Shown here: one piece after another, positions 8,994-18,327 of the stretch
Layout of the letters: each line of letters starts with the position of its first letter
Position numbering within the stretch: position 1 is the stretch's first letter
NCBI GenBank assembly: GCA_963773155.1
Contig: CAVZAB010000017.1
Span: 108,549 to 172,548, forward strand
Direction of reading: 5' to 3'
DNA length: 64,000 nucleotides
From: CAVZAB01 sp963773155
GTDB taxonomy: Bacteria; Pseudomonadota; Alphaproteobacteria; Rhizobiales; Beijerinckiaceae
Position numbers and translations under genes: made by a program
Notes under the pieces: generated by a model
What the model was told of the DNA's origin: nothing
Database searches by the model: none
What the model saw: the letters and a program-made list of their open reading frames with translations, nothing else

Positions 8994-9030
8994 AGCCGCG
9001 CCGGTCGGGCCATGCCCGATCGGCGCGGCT
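8994..9030 (+). promoter_or_regulatory. 17-bp stem-loop abutting the decarboxylase ribosome-binding site
   Basis: Two arms, 10 bp (AGCCGCGCCG / CGGCGCGGCT), one G-T wobble and 6 bp (TCGGGC / GCCCGA), form an almost uninterrupted 17-bp stem closed by a 3-nt loop. The right arm ends one base before the GGAG ribosome-binding site at 9032-9035 of the decarboxylase starting at 9046. It could be the hdeD terminator (a short TTTTA follows), an attenuator, or a translation-controlling RNA structure. Confidence 0.65.
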
Positions 9031-9045
9031 TGGAGTTTTAGATTG

Positions 9046-11406
9046 ATGGACTATTTTCGTCGGTTCACTTTCCTGATCTGCGCGCCAGCCTTCGAAGCGG
9101 ACGATCTCGAAGGGCATCGCCTGCAACAGATCATTGTCGAGGTCGAGCGCCTCGGCTTTCAAGTGGTCAAGGCCCGAAGGTCCGAGGATGCCGAATTGGC
9201 GATTCAGACCGATGCGGCCATCGGCTGCATGATCGTCGACTGGGGCAAGCGCGGGCTCGAGGGCAAGACGGCCGAATTGATGGCGCTGGTGCGCCGGCGC
9301 GGCCTTGACATGCCTATCATCCTGCTGGTCCGGCGCAAAAGGCTTGCCGACGTTCCGGTCGAGGTACTCGATCACGTCGATGGCTATGTCTTTCTCGCCG
9401 AAGAGACGCCGGAATTTATCGCCAAAAATCTCGTCAGTCGTCTAAAGCAATATGCCGAAAGCCTGAAAACACCGTTTTTTGGCGCGCTGGTTGACTATGC
9501 CGAGGAAGGCAACCAGCTATGGACCTGCCCCGGCCACAATGGCGGCATCTTCTACAACCGCAGTCCAATCGGCCGGATCTTCGTCGAACATCTCGGCGAA
9601 GCGATCTTCCGTGATGATCTCGACAATTCCGTACTGGAACTGGGTGACCTTCTAACTCATGAAGGTCCGGCCCTCGAGGCGCAAAAGGCGGCCGCGCGCA
9701 TCTTTGGCGCCGAGAAAACCTATTTCGTGCTCAACGGCACCTCGGCCTCAAATAAGATCGTCCTGTCGGCGCTGGTCGCCCAAGACGATCTTGTCCTTTT
9801 CGACCGCAACAATCACAAGGCCGCCCATCATGGCGCGCTGCTGCTTAGCGGCGGCATACCCATATTCCTTGAGACCGATCGCAATGCCTACGGCTTGATC
9901 GGCCCGATCGACTTCGAGGCCCTAAGCGAGGAAAAGATCCGCGCCAAGATCCGCCGTAACCCCCTGGTCAAGGACCCGGATGTCTGGCGCCGCGAGCGAC
10001 CATTCCGGGCGGCCGTGATCGAACAATGCAGCTACGACGGCACCATCTACAATGCCGACGTGATCCTCGAGAAGATCGGGCCTTTGTGTGATTATATCGT
10101 ATTCGACGAGGCCTGGGCCGGCTTCATGAAATTCCATCCGCTCTACCGCGGTCGGTTTGCGATGGGCCTTCAACAGCTGGGCCCCGATCATCCCGGCATT
10201 ATCGCCACCCAATCGACCCACAAGCAGCTCGCCAGCTTTTCCCAGGCATCGCAGATTCATGTGAGGGATTCGCATATTCGCGGCCAGAGACGGCGCGTCG
10301 AACATCGCCGCCTGAACGAAGCCTTCTTGATGCACGCTTCGACTTCGCCCTTCTACCCGCTGTTTGCCTCGCTCGATGTCGGGGCGCAGATGATGAAGGG
10401 GCGTTCGGGCGAGGTTCTCTGGGACGACACCATCCGCCTCGGGATCGAATTGCGCAAGAAGCTGCGCGCTATCGCCCATGAATTCGAGGAGCAGGAGCGC
10501 GATCCTCAGCGCCAATGGTTCTTCGACCCTTTTGTGGCGGACCGGGTGCGGGTGCGCGACGAACATGGCCAGGAGCACGAAATGCCCTGGGAAAATGTGC
10601 CAACCGACGATCTTGCCCGCAACGCCGGCTTCTGGGAATTGCGACCCGGCGCAAACTGGCACGGATTCTCGAAAGTGGCGCCGGGCTATGCGATCACCGA
10701 CCCGAACAAATTGACCGTGCTGACCCCGGGATTCGACCGCAAGACCGGTGCTTATGCCGAATATGGCGTTCCGGCACCGGTCGTCGCCCAATATTTGCGG
10801 GAAAACCGGATCGTGCCGGAAAAGTACGATCTGAATTCCTTGCTGTTCTTGCTTACGCCCGGCGTCGAATCGAGCAAGGCCGGCACTTTGCTCAGCGGGC
10901 TCGTGGCATTCAAGCGCCTTTTTGACGCCAATGCACCGCTTGAGGATGCGATACCGGAATTTGTCAACCGAAGACGGGCTCGCTATGCCGGCATCGGCCT
11001 GCGCGATCTGTGCAATGATATGCACGCCTTCTATCGCGACCAGGCGATGAGCCAGCTGCAGATCAAACAATTCCTGGTCGAGCACCTGCCGGAAATGGCA
11101 ATGGCGCCGCACGAAGCGGTCCGCGCGCTGGTTCGCAATAACGTCGACTATCTGCCGCTCGACCAGATCGAAGGGCGCATCGCGACAACCTTGTTTGTCG
11201 TTTATCCTCCAGGCATTGCGACAATTGTTCCCGGCGAAAGACTGGGCGAGCGGGCCAGGCCGATGATCGACTATCTCAAGGCCTTCGAGCGCAGCAGCAA
11301 CAGATTTCCGGGCTTCGAGGCGGAAATCCAGGGACTGTACCGGGAGGTCGATTCAGGCGGCATTGTCCGTTTCCACACCTATGTGGTGCGCGAGCCCAAC
11401 GGATAG
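9046..11406 (+). CDS. Inducible Orn/Lys/Arg decarboxylase (PLP fold type I)
   Basis: A 786-residue protein, slightly longer than enteric AdiA, LdcI and SpeF (715-756). It has the same order of parts: an N-terminal receiver-like wing domain (1-130), the PLP-binding major domain and the C-terminal domain. The PLP lysine is K393 in STHKQLASFSQ; upstream are WTCPGHNGG and the FDEAW cofactor motif. It removes CO2 from a basic amino acid, consuming a cytoplasmic proton. The substrate (arginine, lysine or ornithine) cannot be decided by eye. The ATG at 9046, 10 bp after GGAG, was preferred to the adjacent in-frame TTG at 9043. No amino acid/polyamine antiporter is encoded nearby, which is unusual for an acid-resistance decarboxylase. 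Confidence 0.93.
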   Translation: MDYFRRFTFLICAPAFEADDLEGHRLQQIIVEVERLGFQVVKARRSEDAELAIQTDAAIGCMIVDWGKRGLEGKTAELMALVRRRGLDMPIILLVRRKRLADVPVEVLDHVDGYVFLAEETPEFIAKNLVSRLKQYAESLKTPFFGALVDYAEEGNQLWTCPGHNGGIFYNRSPIGRIFVEHLGEAIFRDDLDNSVLELGDLLTHEGPALEAQKAAARIFGAEKTYFVLNGTSASNKIVLSALVAQDDLVLFDRNNHKAAHHGALLLSGGIPIFLETDRNAYGLIGPIDFEALSEEKIRAKIRRNPLVKDPDVWRRERPFRAAVIEQCSYDGTIYNADVILEKIGPLCDYIVFDEAWAGFMKFHPLYRGRFAMGLQQLGPDHPGIIATQSTHKQLASFSQASQIHVRDSHIRGQRRRVEHRRLNEAFLMHASTSPFYPLFASLDVGAQMMKGRSGEVLWDDTIRLGIELRKKLRAIAHEFEEQERDPQRQWFFDPFVADRVRVRDEHGQEHEMPWENVPTDDLARNAGFWELRPGANWHGFSKVAPGYAITDPNKLTVLTPGFDRKTGAYAEYGVPAPVVAQYLRENRIVPEKYDLNSLLFLLTPGVESSKAGTLLSGLVAFKRLFDANAPLEDAIPEFVNRRRARYAGIGLRDLCNDMHAFYRDQAMSQLQIKQFLVEHLPEMAMAPHEAVRALVRNNVDYLPLDQIEGRIATTLFVVYPPGIATIVPGERLGERARPMIDYLKAFERSSNRFPGFEAEIQGLYREVDSGGIVRFHTYVVREPNG

Positions 11407-11407
11407 A

Positions 11408-12193
11408 TTACCGCCTGGTCGCTGCCTTTGCCGACGCCCTTTCCTTAGGCGGGCTCGCGCGTGACGATTTCGCGCGGGCGGAAACGTGGCGCGGCGTATC
11501 GGCGATATCGTCGAGATCGGGCGCGCGTCCATAATTCATGCGCTGAATCTGCTCGCGGACCTGCGCCATTTCCAGACTGCTCAGATGCGGCGGCTCGCCG
11601 ATCGCCAGCGCATGCACATACATCTTGGCCAGCGTTTCTATTTCAACCGCGAGCCAGAGCGCCCGCTCGAAAGTCTTGGCGAGAACGATCAGGCCATGAT
11701 GACCAAGCAGGCAGGCGGCCCTACCCTCGAGCGCGGCCAGGGCATTGTCGGACAAAGCCTGGGTGCCGAAACAGGCGTAGGGGGCGCATCGAATTTCGTC
11801 GCCGCCGGCCACGGCAACCATGTAATGGAAGGCGGGAATTGCGCGCTCGTGGATGGCGAGCGTTGTGCAATAGACCGAATGGGTATGAAGAATGACCGAA
11901 ATATCCTCGCGGCTGCGCATAATATCGCGATGAAATCGCCATTCGGACGATGGCCGGTGCAAGCCTTCGTAGGTGCCGTCGACATGCATGGCCACAATGT
12001 CGGAAGGGGTCATCTGGTCGTAGGGCAGACTGGTCGGGGTGATCAGCATGCCGTCGCGGATCCGATGCGAGACGTTGCCCGACGTGCCCTGGTTCAGGCC
12101 GATCGCATTCATTGTCCGGCAGGTCGCAATAATGCCTTGTCGCAGCCCCAATTCGCCCGCCCTGCGCTGTCGAACCTCTGCGTGCTTCGCCAT
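11408..12193 (-). CDS. Class II aldolase/adducin family protein (fuculose-phosphate aldolase-like)
   Basis: A 261-residue zinc-dependent aldolase-family protein. Motifs: GTSGNVS (phosphate/substrate loop), the zinc-binding HTHSVY, and GHHGLIVLA with a further zinc histidine. It would cleave a ketose-1-phosphate to dihydroxyacetone phosphate and an aldehyde, as FucA and RhaD do. The chosen ATG at 12193 has GGGAGG 5 bp upstream and lies 14 bp after the kinase stop, so it is the last gene of the sugar operon. The C-terminal tail of about 30 residues is rich in Arg, Ser and Lys and is not a family feature. Its stop lies 2 bp from that of the convergent decarboxylase. Confidence 0.88.
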   Translation of the reverse strand: MAKHAEVRQRRAGELGLRQGIIATCRTMNAIGLNQGTSGNVSHRIRDGMLITPTSLPYDQMTPSDIVAMHVDGTYEGLHRPSSEWRFHRDIMRSREDISVILHTHSVYCTTLAIHERAIPAFHYMVAVAGGDEIRCAPYACFGTQALSDNALAALEGRAACLLGHHGLIVLAKTFERALWLAVEIETLAKMYVHALAIGEPPHLSSLEMAQVREQIQRMNYGRAPDLDDIADTPRHVSARAKSSRASPPKERASAKAATRR

Positions 12194-12207
12194 CCGAACC
12201 TCCCGCT

Positions 12208-13611
12208 TCACTTGACTGCAACTTCCGCCATATTTTGCCAACGCCTGAAGGCGCCAACCAAGTCCACCGATGGCATCGCGTCCAGCCGATCAAGAATGAC
12301 GCTTGCCACCGGCTGACGGCGTTCGAAGCGCTTCCACAAAAGCGCGGCGCCAAGCGCCGTGCCATCCCTCGACTGGCTCATAAGCACAGTCTGGCGCGGC
12401 CGCAAGGCGGCGAGGAGCCGGCCAAACGGGCGGTTGGACGCAAACCCGCCATCGACCACCACCGGACCCGTGCTCGCCAGGGCGTCGAGACAGGCATTGG
12501 CCGTGAAGCCGGCGTAAAGGCACGCAAGGGCGCGCCGCGCCGCGACCGTCTGCGGTTGTGGGCCAACGATGCGCCCAGCCCTTGCGCTGTGTGGAAACAA
12601 GCCGTCGTCGCCGCCGAACGACGGCAGGGCCATAGTACCGCTTTCGACCAGGACCGGAATCGCCGCTTCGACCGCCGCGTCCGCCGCGAGACCCTCGCCG
12701 GCCAATACCGCATATTCCCGCCCGGTCATGGTCAGCGTCGAGGCGACGGTTTCGCCCTCGACCGAGACATTGCCAACCATGGCACGCCGCGCGTCCATCC
12801 TTTCCAGAGGCATCGCGCGGTTAAAGCCGATCATCCAGGTTCCCGTCGACAGGACATTGACGTCGTCGAGGCCCGCGGCGCGATAGCGGTAAAGATTGGC
12901 GTTGGAATCGTGGACGCCACACAGGATCTCGGTCGATGCCGAAAGACCGGTCCGCTCGACGAGGTCGGCGCGCAAACGGCCGAGGGGCTCCCCGGCCCTG
13001 GCGAGCGGCGGGAACAGGCCGGCCCAACCGTGACGGTGAACGATCGAGGAGAAATCACCGGCCAGCGGCGCCCAGATATGCCCTTGGGCAGCGAGTGAGG
13101 AAATCTCGCTGGCCGGCCGCCCGCCAAGCCGCCAGGCGAGATATTGCGGCGTCGTCAAATAGAACCTTGCCCTCGCAAAAGCCTCGGGAAAAACTTCGGC
13201 CTGCCAGAGCAATTGCTTGGCAAGCCGCAGCGAACCGGCGCCGATCGGGCAAAAAACCTCGTCGTAGGGCGGCGCTTCACGGGCATAGGCGATATCCAGC
13301 CATTCCGGACAGGGCGATTCATAATCCATCATTGGCAAGACTGGCCCGCGATGATCGGCCAGAACGGCGCCGAGGCCGTGCGCCGTCGCAATGATCGCCC
13401 CGATCGGAAAGCGGCGCCGCAGTTCCGTGAGCTGTGCGATGAACCACGCCTCGATCGTCGCAATGTCGATGATGCCGTACCGCTCGGCGCGCGCCGCCTC
13501 GTTGACGCAGCTGCGAGCTTCAACCGCCACGCCCTCGGCCGTGGCCAGCAAAATCTTCAGGTTGGTCTTGCCAATGTCGAGAACCGCAACAAGGGATTGA
13601 CTGGGCAGCAT
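12208..13611 (-). CDS. FGGY-family carbohydrate kinase
   Basis: A 467-residue ATP-dependent sugar kinase. The first phosphate motif VLDIGKTNLK is at 10-19, the catalytic aspartate is likely D235 in GVHDSNAN, and the second ATPase-fold half contains VVVDGGFASNRPFGRLLA and the adenosine-motif-like GTALGAALL. The position in the operon (after an ATPase and two permeases, before a class II aldolase) parallels rhizobial rhamnose loci in which RhaK lies with RhaSTPQ; a methylpentulose is therefore a reasonable guess. No isomerase or mutarotase gene is present here. Confidence 0.9.
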   Translation of the reverse strand: MLPSQSLVAVLDIGKTNLKILLATAEGVAVEARSCVNEAARAERYGIIDIATIEAWFIAQLTELRRRFPIGAIIATAHGLGAVLADHRGPVLPMMDYESPCPEWLDIAYAREAPPYDEVFCPIGAGSLRLAKQLLWQAEVFPEAFARARFYLTTPQYLAWRLGGRPASEISSLAAQGHIWAPLAGDFSSIVHRHGWAGLFPPLARAGEPLGRLRADLVERTGLSASTEILCGVHDSNANLYRYRAAGLDDVNVLSTGTWMIGFNRAMPLERMDARRAMVGNVSVEGETVASTLTMTGREYAVLAGEGLAADAAVEAAIPVLVESGTMALPSFGGDDGLFPHSARAGRIVGPQPQTVAARRALACLYAGFTANACLDALASTGPVVVDGGFASNRPFGRLLAALRPRQTVLMSQSRDGTALGAALLWKRFERRQPVASVILDRLDAMPSVDLVGAFRRWQNMAEVAVK

Positions 13612-13626
13612 CTGTGCGCGACCTCC

Positions 13627-14634
13627 TCAGGTCCCGCGCAGCAGCGCGCGCAAATGCGGGATCGCCGCCACCGCAATCAGGATCAGGCCCCAAATCGACA
13701 AGGTCAGGAACTGGCTCAGGTTCAGCAGGTTGAAGGCCGAGGATATGACCTGGAGAATCAGCAGCGACAGGATCAGGCCGGACACTTTACCGGCACCGCC
13801 AAATGGATCGATGCCGCCAAGAACCGCCGCCAAGATGGTGATCAAAAGATAGCTCTCGCCGTAGGAAGCATTGGCCGAATTGAACCGCGCCATCATGACG
13901 ATTGCCGCCACCGCGGCAAGCAGGCTCGAAAGAACGTAGACTTTCATCAGTACGCGCTTGGTGTCGATCCCCGAAAAGCGGGTTGCCTTCTCGTTCGACC
14001 CGACCATATAGACCGACACGCCGAATGGCGTTCGCCCGAGCAGCAGCGCCACCGGAATCGCGCAGAGCGCAAAGACGAAGAGCGCGGCGGGTATGCCGAA
14101 AATCGTGCCATTGCCGATGAAAACGATCGGATCGGGAAAACCGGAAATGACATTCCCCCGGGTCATGCCGATCGCAATGCCCTTGCACACGGTCATGGTT
14201 CCGAGCGTCGCCAGAATTGGCGAGACGCCAAGATAGGCAATGACGAAACCATTGACGAGACCAACCGCGGCCGCAACCATGAACCCGGCGCATAGCGCCG
14301 CGATCTGCCAGGCGACCCAGGCCGCCCCGCTCGTACCCGGGACAAAATGGGTGAGAATATAGGCCATGGCCAGTGCGCAGAGATTAGCGGTCGCGATAAT
14401 CGACAGGTTGAGGCCGGCGGCAAGCAGAGTAATCATCATAGCGAGGGACAATATGCCGAGTTCGGGAACCTGATAGGCCATCGACTGCAGCGTTGCCGGC
14501 GTGAAAAAGCGCCCGCCGATCAAAAGACCGAACAGAACGACGAGGCCGACGAGAACGGCAAGCAGAGTGATGTTGGTCGTATCGGCGAAAAGGCCTCGGC
14601 CCGCACGATGCCGGACCCCGGACGCGACGCTCAT
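13627..14634 (-). CDS. Sugar ABC transporter permease, RbsC/RhaQ type
   Basis: A 335-residue CUT2 permease. The ATG at 14634 overlaps the stop of the previous permease (ATGA), which fixes the start and discards a non-homologous extension. It has eight to ten hydrophobic segments; GLNLSIIATANLCALAMA and ILAAVLGGIDPFGGAG are typical of the RbsC family. With the paired permease it forms the membrane channel for the sugar delivered by the binding protein at 17201-18208. Confidence 0.92.
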   Translation of the reverse strand: MSVASGVRHRAGRGLFADTTNITLLAVLVGLVVLFGLLIGGRFFTPATLQSMAYQVPELGILSLAMMITLLAAGLNLSIIATANLCALAMAYILTHFVPGTSGAAWVAWQIAALCAGFMVAAAVGLVNGFVIAYLGVSPILATLGTMTVCKGIAIGMTRGNVISGFPDPIVFIGNGTIFGIPAALFVFALCAIPVALLLGRTPFGVSVYMVGSNEKATRFSGIDTKRVLMKVYVLSSLLAAVAAIVMMARFNSANASYGESYLLITILAAVLGGIDPFGGAGKVSGLILSLLILQVISSAFNLLNLSQFLTLSIWGLILIAVAAIPHLRALLRGT

Positions 14635-15623
14635 GCCGGCATCCGGCGCATCTGGCGGCCGCTTTGCGACCAGGCGGTGATCGAAACCGAAAGCAGAATG
14701 ACGAGTCCGTTGAAGAAGGGCGTCCAATAGGACGACACGCCGAACAGGACCAGGCCGTTCTGAATGATGGCGAGCAGGGTGAGGCCGAGGAAGGTCCCGA
14801 ACACGGTGCCGACGCCGCCATTGAGGCTCGCCCCGCCGAGCACGACCGCGGCAACCACATCAAGCTCCTTGCCGACCAGCACGGTGGGTGCGACCGACTG
14901 GGCGAGCTGAGCCTGGGCGAGAGAGGCCACCCCGGCGGTCAGCCCCATGTAGCCGTAGACGAGCGCGGTCAGGCCGAAGATATGAAAACCGAGCCGTTGC
15001 GCGGCATCCCGATTGCTGCCCAAAGCGTAAATCTGCCGGCCAATATTGGTGCGGTTCAAAAGAAACCAGGTAACCGCAAAGGCCAGGACTAAGAGCAGAA
15101 GCTGCAGATTCACGCCATAGGCAATCTGGTCGGCATCCTCGAATTCGAACCAGAAAATCCCTTTGGCGAACCAATCCGGCAGCGAATAGATGTATTTGCC
15201 GCCGGTCGCAAAGACCAGAAGGCCGTAGAATATATTGAGCGTTGCAATGGTGATGATAATCGAGGAAATGCGCAACGTGTAGATCAGCATGGCATTGAGC
15301 AGCCCGCAAGCAATTCCGATCAGCGCCGCGACGAGAAAGACGCTGAGCCAATTGCCGCCATAGGCATTGGCGAGTGCCATGGCCACGTATTGCGCCACCG
15401 AGGCCGTTGCCGTGAAGGATATGTCGATGCCGCCGGCGATCAGAACGACCAGGAACCCGGTCGCGAGAATGCCGTGGAATGCGTAGGAGGTCAGAAGATC
15501 GAAAAGATTCTGCAGGGTGAGGAAACTTTCGGTCACCAGCGCGAGAACCGTGCTGCAGAAAAGAATGACCAACAGCAGCCAGAATTCGTGCGAGCGGCGA
15601 AAGCGCAGGAACGTGTCACGCAT
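14631..15623 (-). CDS. Sugar ABC transporter permease, RbsC/RhaP type
   Basis: A 330-residue inner-membrane permease of the CUT2 class, second of the pair. The signature VLIAGGIDISFTATASVAQY is present near the third membrane segment, and VAAVVLGGASLNGGVGT near the C-terminus. It starts 19 bp after the ATPase stop and its own stop overlaps the next permease start. CUT2 systems usually have one or two such permeases with a double ATPase, which is the arrangement here. Confidence 0.92.
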   Translation of the reverse strand: MRDTFLRFRRSHEFWLLLVILFCSTVLALVTESFLTLQNLFDLLTSYAFHGILATGFLVVLIAGGIDISFTATASVAQYVAMALANAYGGNWLSVFLVAALIGIACGLLNAMLIYTLRISSIIITIATLNIFYGLLVFATGGKYIYSLPDWFAKGIFWFEFEDADQIAYGVNLQLLLLVLAFAVTWFLLNRTNIGRQIYALGSNRDAAQRLGFHIFGLTALVYGYMGLTAGVASLAQAQLAQSVAPTVLVGKELDVVAAVVLGGASLNGGVGTVFGTFLGLTLLAIIQNGLVLFGVSSYWTPFFNGLVILLSVSITAWSQSGRQMRRMPA

Positions 15624-15642
15624 TGACCCTTAGCCTCTCGCC

Positions 15643-17127
15643 CTAGGCATTGACGGCGTCTCGCAGTGCGTCTTCCGAACTCTGGCTGGGCCGGAATTCG
15701 CCAACGAAGCGGCCGTTGCGCATGATCATCACCCGGTGAGAATGATAGAAGACCTCGGGAATCTCGTCGGAAATCATGATGATGGCAACGCCCTCCTCGG
15801 CCAGCCTGCGGACAATCTCGTAAATGCCGTCCTTGGCACTGATATCAACGCCAACTGTCGGGCTGTCGAGAATAAGCAGCCGCGGCTTGGTCGCCATCCA
15901 TTTCGCCAAAACCACCCGCTGCTGATTGCCGCCCGACAGCGTCTTTACCGGATTGGCTGGGTCCGACACCTTGATCGTCAGATCGTCGATGCCTTCCTCG
16001 ATCGCGGCCCGCTGCTTCGACGCGTCGATGACGCCAAGTGGGCCAACCAGGCTGGGCAGAATAGTAACGATCATATTGGCGCCGATCGATTGCTCGAGCG
16101 CAAGCCCAAGCGTCAACCTGTCTTCGGGGACATAGGCGATGCCGGCCGCGATGGCTTGGCTGTTGGAGTCCAATATGATCGGCGCGCCATTGAGACAGAT
16201 TTGGCCGGAATCGGCGGGGTTCATGCCGAACAGGGTCAGGGCAAGTTCGGTGCGGCCGGAACCCAGAAGCCCGGTGATGCCGACGATCTCGCCCTGGTGG
16301 ACGTCGAGGTCGACGTCGGCGTAATCGCCGGTTCGGGTCAGGCGGCTCAGCGACAAGACGACGGGTCGGTTGGCCAGGCCCGCGTCCTTCAAATCATAGC
16401 TGAATTCCTTGCCGGTCATCAGCAGGCTGAGCTTGCGGTCAGTCATGTCGCGGGCATCGAACGTGCCGACTTTGGCGCCGTCGCGAAGCACCGTGACCCG
16501 TTCGGCGATCTCCATGACCTCGTCGAGCCGGTGGCTGACGAACAGAATGCAGATCCCGCGGCCACGCAATTCGAGCACGAGCTTCAACAAGGCATCGACC
16601 TCGTGGCGGGTCAGCGATGCTGTCGGCTCGTCCATGATCAAAAGCTTGGCGTCGGCAGCCATAGCCCGGCAGATCGCCACCAATTGCCGATTGGCAATCG
16701 ACAAGGTCTCGACGGTGGCCCGCAGATCAAGGTCAAGGCCAACCCGGGCGAGCGCGGCTTCCGCTGTCGCGCGCAGCGCCCGCCAACTGACCAGGCCCGG
16801 ACGACCGAGATGGCGGCCGACCGCAATATTTTCCGCGACCGTCAGATTAGGGAAAAGCGAGAGGTCCTGATAGATGACCTGGATGCCGCAATGGGTGCTC
16901 TGAACCGGGTTGAAATGGGCATAGGTCCTGCCCTCGACGACAATCTGTCCGCCGGGTTCGGGCGGCTGCACCCCAGATATTATCTTGATCAGCGTTGACT
17001 TGCCGGAGCCATTTTCGCCGACCAGGCAATGGATCTCGCCCCGTTTGAGGGCGAGATCAACGTCGCGCAAGGCGTGCACGCCGCCAAATCGCTTCGAAAT
17101 ACGGCTGAGCTCAAGAAATTGCGTCAA
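15643..17127 (-). CDS. Sugar ABC transporter ATP-binding protein, RbsA/RhaT type (double ABC)
   Basis: A double-ABC ATPase of about 494 residues. The first half has Walker A GENGSGKST, Walker B LLIMDEPT and the Q-loop VIYQDLSLF; the second half has the degenerate Walker A GLLGSGRTE, signature LSGGNQQRV and Walker B LLILDSPT, as usual in RbsA. The start is uncertain: homology begins near FLELSRISKRFGG, and the nearest upstream start codon is a TTG at 17127 without a clear ribosome-binding site. Another TTG at 17217 would overlap the binding-protein gene and run through a strong hairpin, so it is less likely. Confidence 0.88.
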   Translation of the reverse strand: MTQFLELSRISKRFGGVHALRDVDLALKRGEIHCLVGENGSGKSTLIKIISGVQPPEPGGQIVVEGRTYAHFNPVQSTHCGIQVIYQDLSLFPNLTVAENIAVGRHLGRPGLVSWRALRATAEAALARVGLDLDLRATVETLSIANRQLVAICRAMAADAKLLIMDEPTASLTRHEVDALLKLVLELRGRGICILFVSHRLDEVMEIAERVTVLRDGAKVGTFDARDMTDRKLSLLMTGKEFSYDLKDAGLANRPVVLSLSRLTRTGDYADVDLDVHQGEIVGITGLLGSGRTELALTLFGMNPADSGQICLNGAPIILDSNSQAIAAGIAYVPEDRLTLGLALEQSIGANMIVTILPSLVGPLGVIDASKQRAAIEEGIDDLTIKVSDPANPVKTLSGGNQQRVVLAKWMATKPRLLILDSPTVGVDISAKDGIYEIVRRLAEEGVAIIMISDEIPEVFYHSHRVMIMRNGRFVGEFRPSQSSEDALRDAVNA

Positions 17128-17168
17128 GACGGGAATCCGGGCGGCCGGCGGGCACGCGGCGCGAAGGG

Positions 17169-17191
17169 GGCGCCGGCCACAGGCCGGCGCC
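17169..17191 (-). promoter_or_regulatory. 10-bp perfect stem-loop between SBP and ATPase genes
   Basis: GGCGCCGGCC / GGCCGGCGCC with a 3-nt loop, just after the binding-protein stop at 17201 and before the ATPase start. The position matches the stabilising or attenuating hairpins that raise binding-protein levels relative to membrane components in many ABC operons. No T-run follows on the transcribed strand, so full termination is unlikely. Confidence 0.6.
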
Positions 17192-17200
17192 TTGATGACC

Positions 17201-18208
17201 TCACAGGCCTTGCGCAATCAGACCGTCGACGGTCTCCTTGTTGATGCGCATGATCTTGTCGACCTTGATTTGCTTGTTGGCAACATCAACGGTCGCCTTG
17301 CCCAGTCCCGGCACCTCGATCCCATCCTTGATGTCCTTGCCGTCAAGAACGAGCTTCGCGACGGCCACCATTGCATAGCCGGCGTCAGTCGGGTTCCACA
17401 GGAAACCTTCGCGCACGATATCGTCCATAATCAGCTGCTTGGCCTGGCTCGGCAAAACGGTTCCGACCACCGCGATCTTCTTCTGAAGCCGCTTCTCTCG
17501 CACCGCATTGCCGGCGCCGATCGGACCATTCGAGCCGAAGCCCAGAATACCCTTGAGATTGGGATAGGCCTTGATCACGTCCAATGTTGTCTTGTAGCTG
17601 GTGTCGATCTCATCGGCGCCCGGGAAACGGTCGGTCACCAGTTTCATCTTGGGGTAATGTTCCTTCTGGTAAGCGATCGCAGCATCGGCCCATTTGTTGT
17701 GGAGCGGCGTCGTCAGGGTTCCGACATAGACGACATATTCGCCCTCCTCGCCCATTTCCTTGGCGAGGCGCTGCATTTGGACTTCGCCGAACTTGACCGA
17801 ATCGATCAGCTCAACGTTCCAGTCGCGGCCTTCCTGCTCCGGGCCCTCATGCGTGATCACCTTGATGCCGGCCGCCTGCGCCCGTTTCAAAACCGGCTCG
17901 GTGACTTTCACGTCGAGCGGCACGAGGCCGATGACATTGACCTTCTTGGCGATCAGATCGTCGAGGAGCTTGACCTGCTGGGCGGGATCAACATTGGCCG
18001 GGCCGACCATGGTCGCGTTGATCGAAAAATCCTTGGCTCCCTTCTGAATCCCCTTTTCGAGCGCGTTGAACCAGGGAATGCCGGCTATTTTCACGACGGT
18101 CACCATGGTTTGCTCGTCGGCGGCAAACAAAGGCGATGGCAGGCCGATGGCACTGACCCCGGCCGCAGCGCCGATCAATTTGAGAGTTTCACGTCTATTA
18201 AGGCTCAT
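17201..18208 (-). CDS. Periplasmic sugar-binding protein, RhaS/LsrB type (peripla_BP_4)
   Basis: A 335-residue binding protein. Start at the ATG at 18208 is fixed by an AGGAGG ribosome-binding site. The N-terminal SLNRRETLKLIGAAAGVSAIG is a twin-arginine-like signal. The mature part (VKIAGIPWFNALEKGIQKGAKDF, DLIAKKVNVIGLVPLD, GFGSNGPIGAGNAV) fits the RbsB/LsrB/RhaS fold. First gene of the operon leading to the double ATPase, two permeases, FGGY kinase and aldolase. Autoinducer-2 (LsrB-like) binding is an alternative, but the kinase-aldolase pair is also found with Lsr-like systems, so the ligand remains open. Confidence 0.9.
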   Translation of the reverse strand: MSLNRRETLKLIGAAAGVSAIGLPSPLFAADEQTMVTVVKIAGIPWFNALEKGIQKGAKDFSINATMVGPANVDPAQQVKLLDDLIAKKVNVIGLVPLDVKVTEPVLKRAQAAGIKVITHEGPEQEGRDWNVELIDSVKFGEVQMQRLAKEMGEEGEYVVYVGTLTTPLHNKWADAAIAYQKEHYPKMKLVTDRFPGADEIDTSYKTTLDVIKAYPNLKGILGFGSNGPIGAGNAVREKRLQKKIAVVGTVLPSQAKQLIMDDIVREGFLWNPTDAGYAMVAVAKLVLDGKDIKDGIEVPGLGKATVDVANKQIKVDKIMRINKETVDGLIAQGL

Positions 18209-18327
18209 CTGGTTTCCTCCTAGCGGCTGGCCAATTCGGCCCATTGTCTGCCCCTGCACTTCGATCAACAGTCCCGGAGCGAACGAGCTCCAGGCCCGCT
18301 CACCCAATGTTTTTTCAGCGCATCCGA

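Noticed and set aside
9922..11112. A 396-residue open frame opposite the amino-acid decarboxylase
   Set aside because: Mirror frame of a highly conserved enzyme gene in GC-rich DNA; no recognisable domain.
15736..16998. A 420-residue open frame opposite the double ABC ATPase
   Set aside because: Shadow frame; the ATPase motifs on the minus strand are unambiguous.
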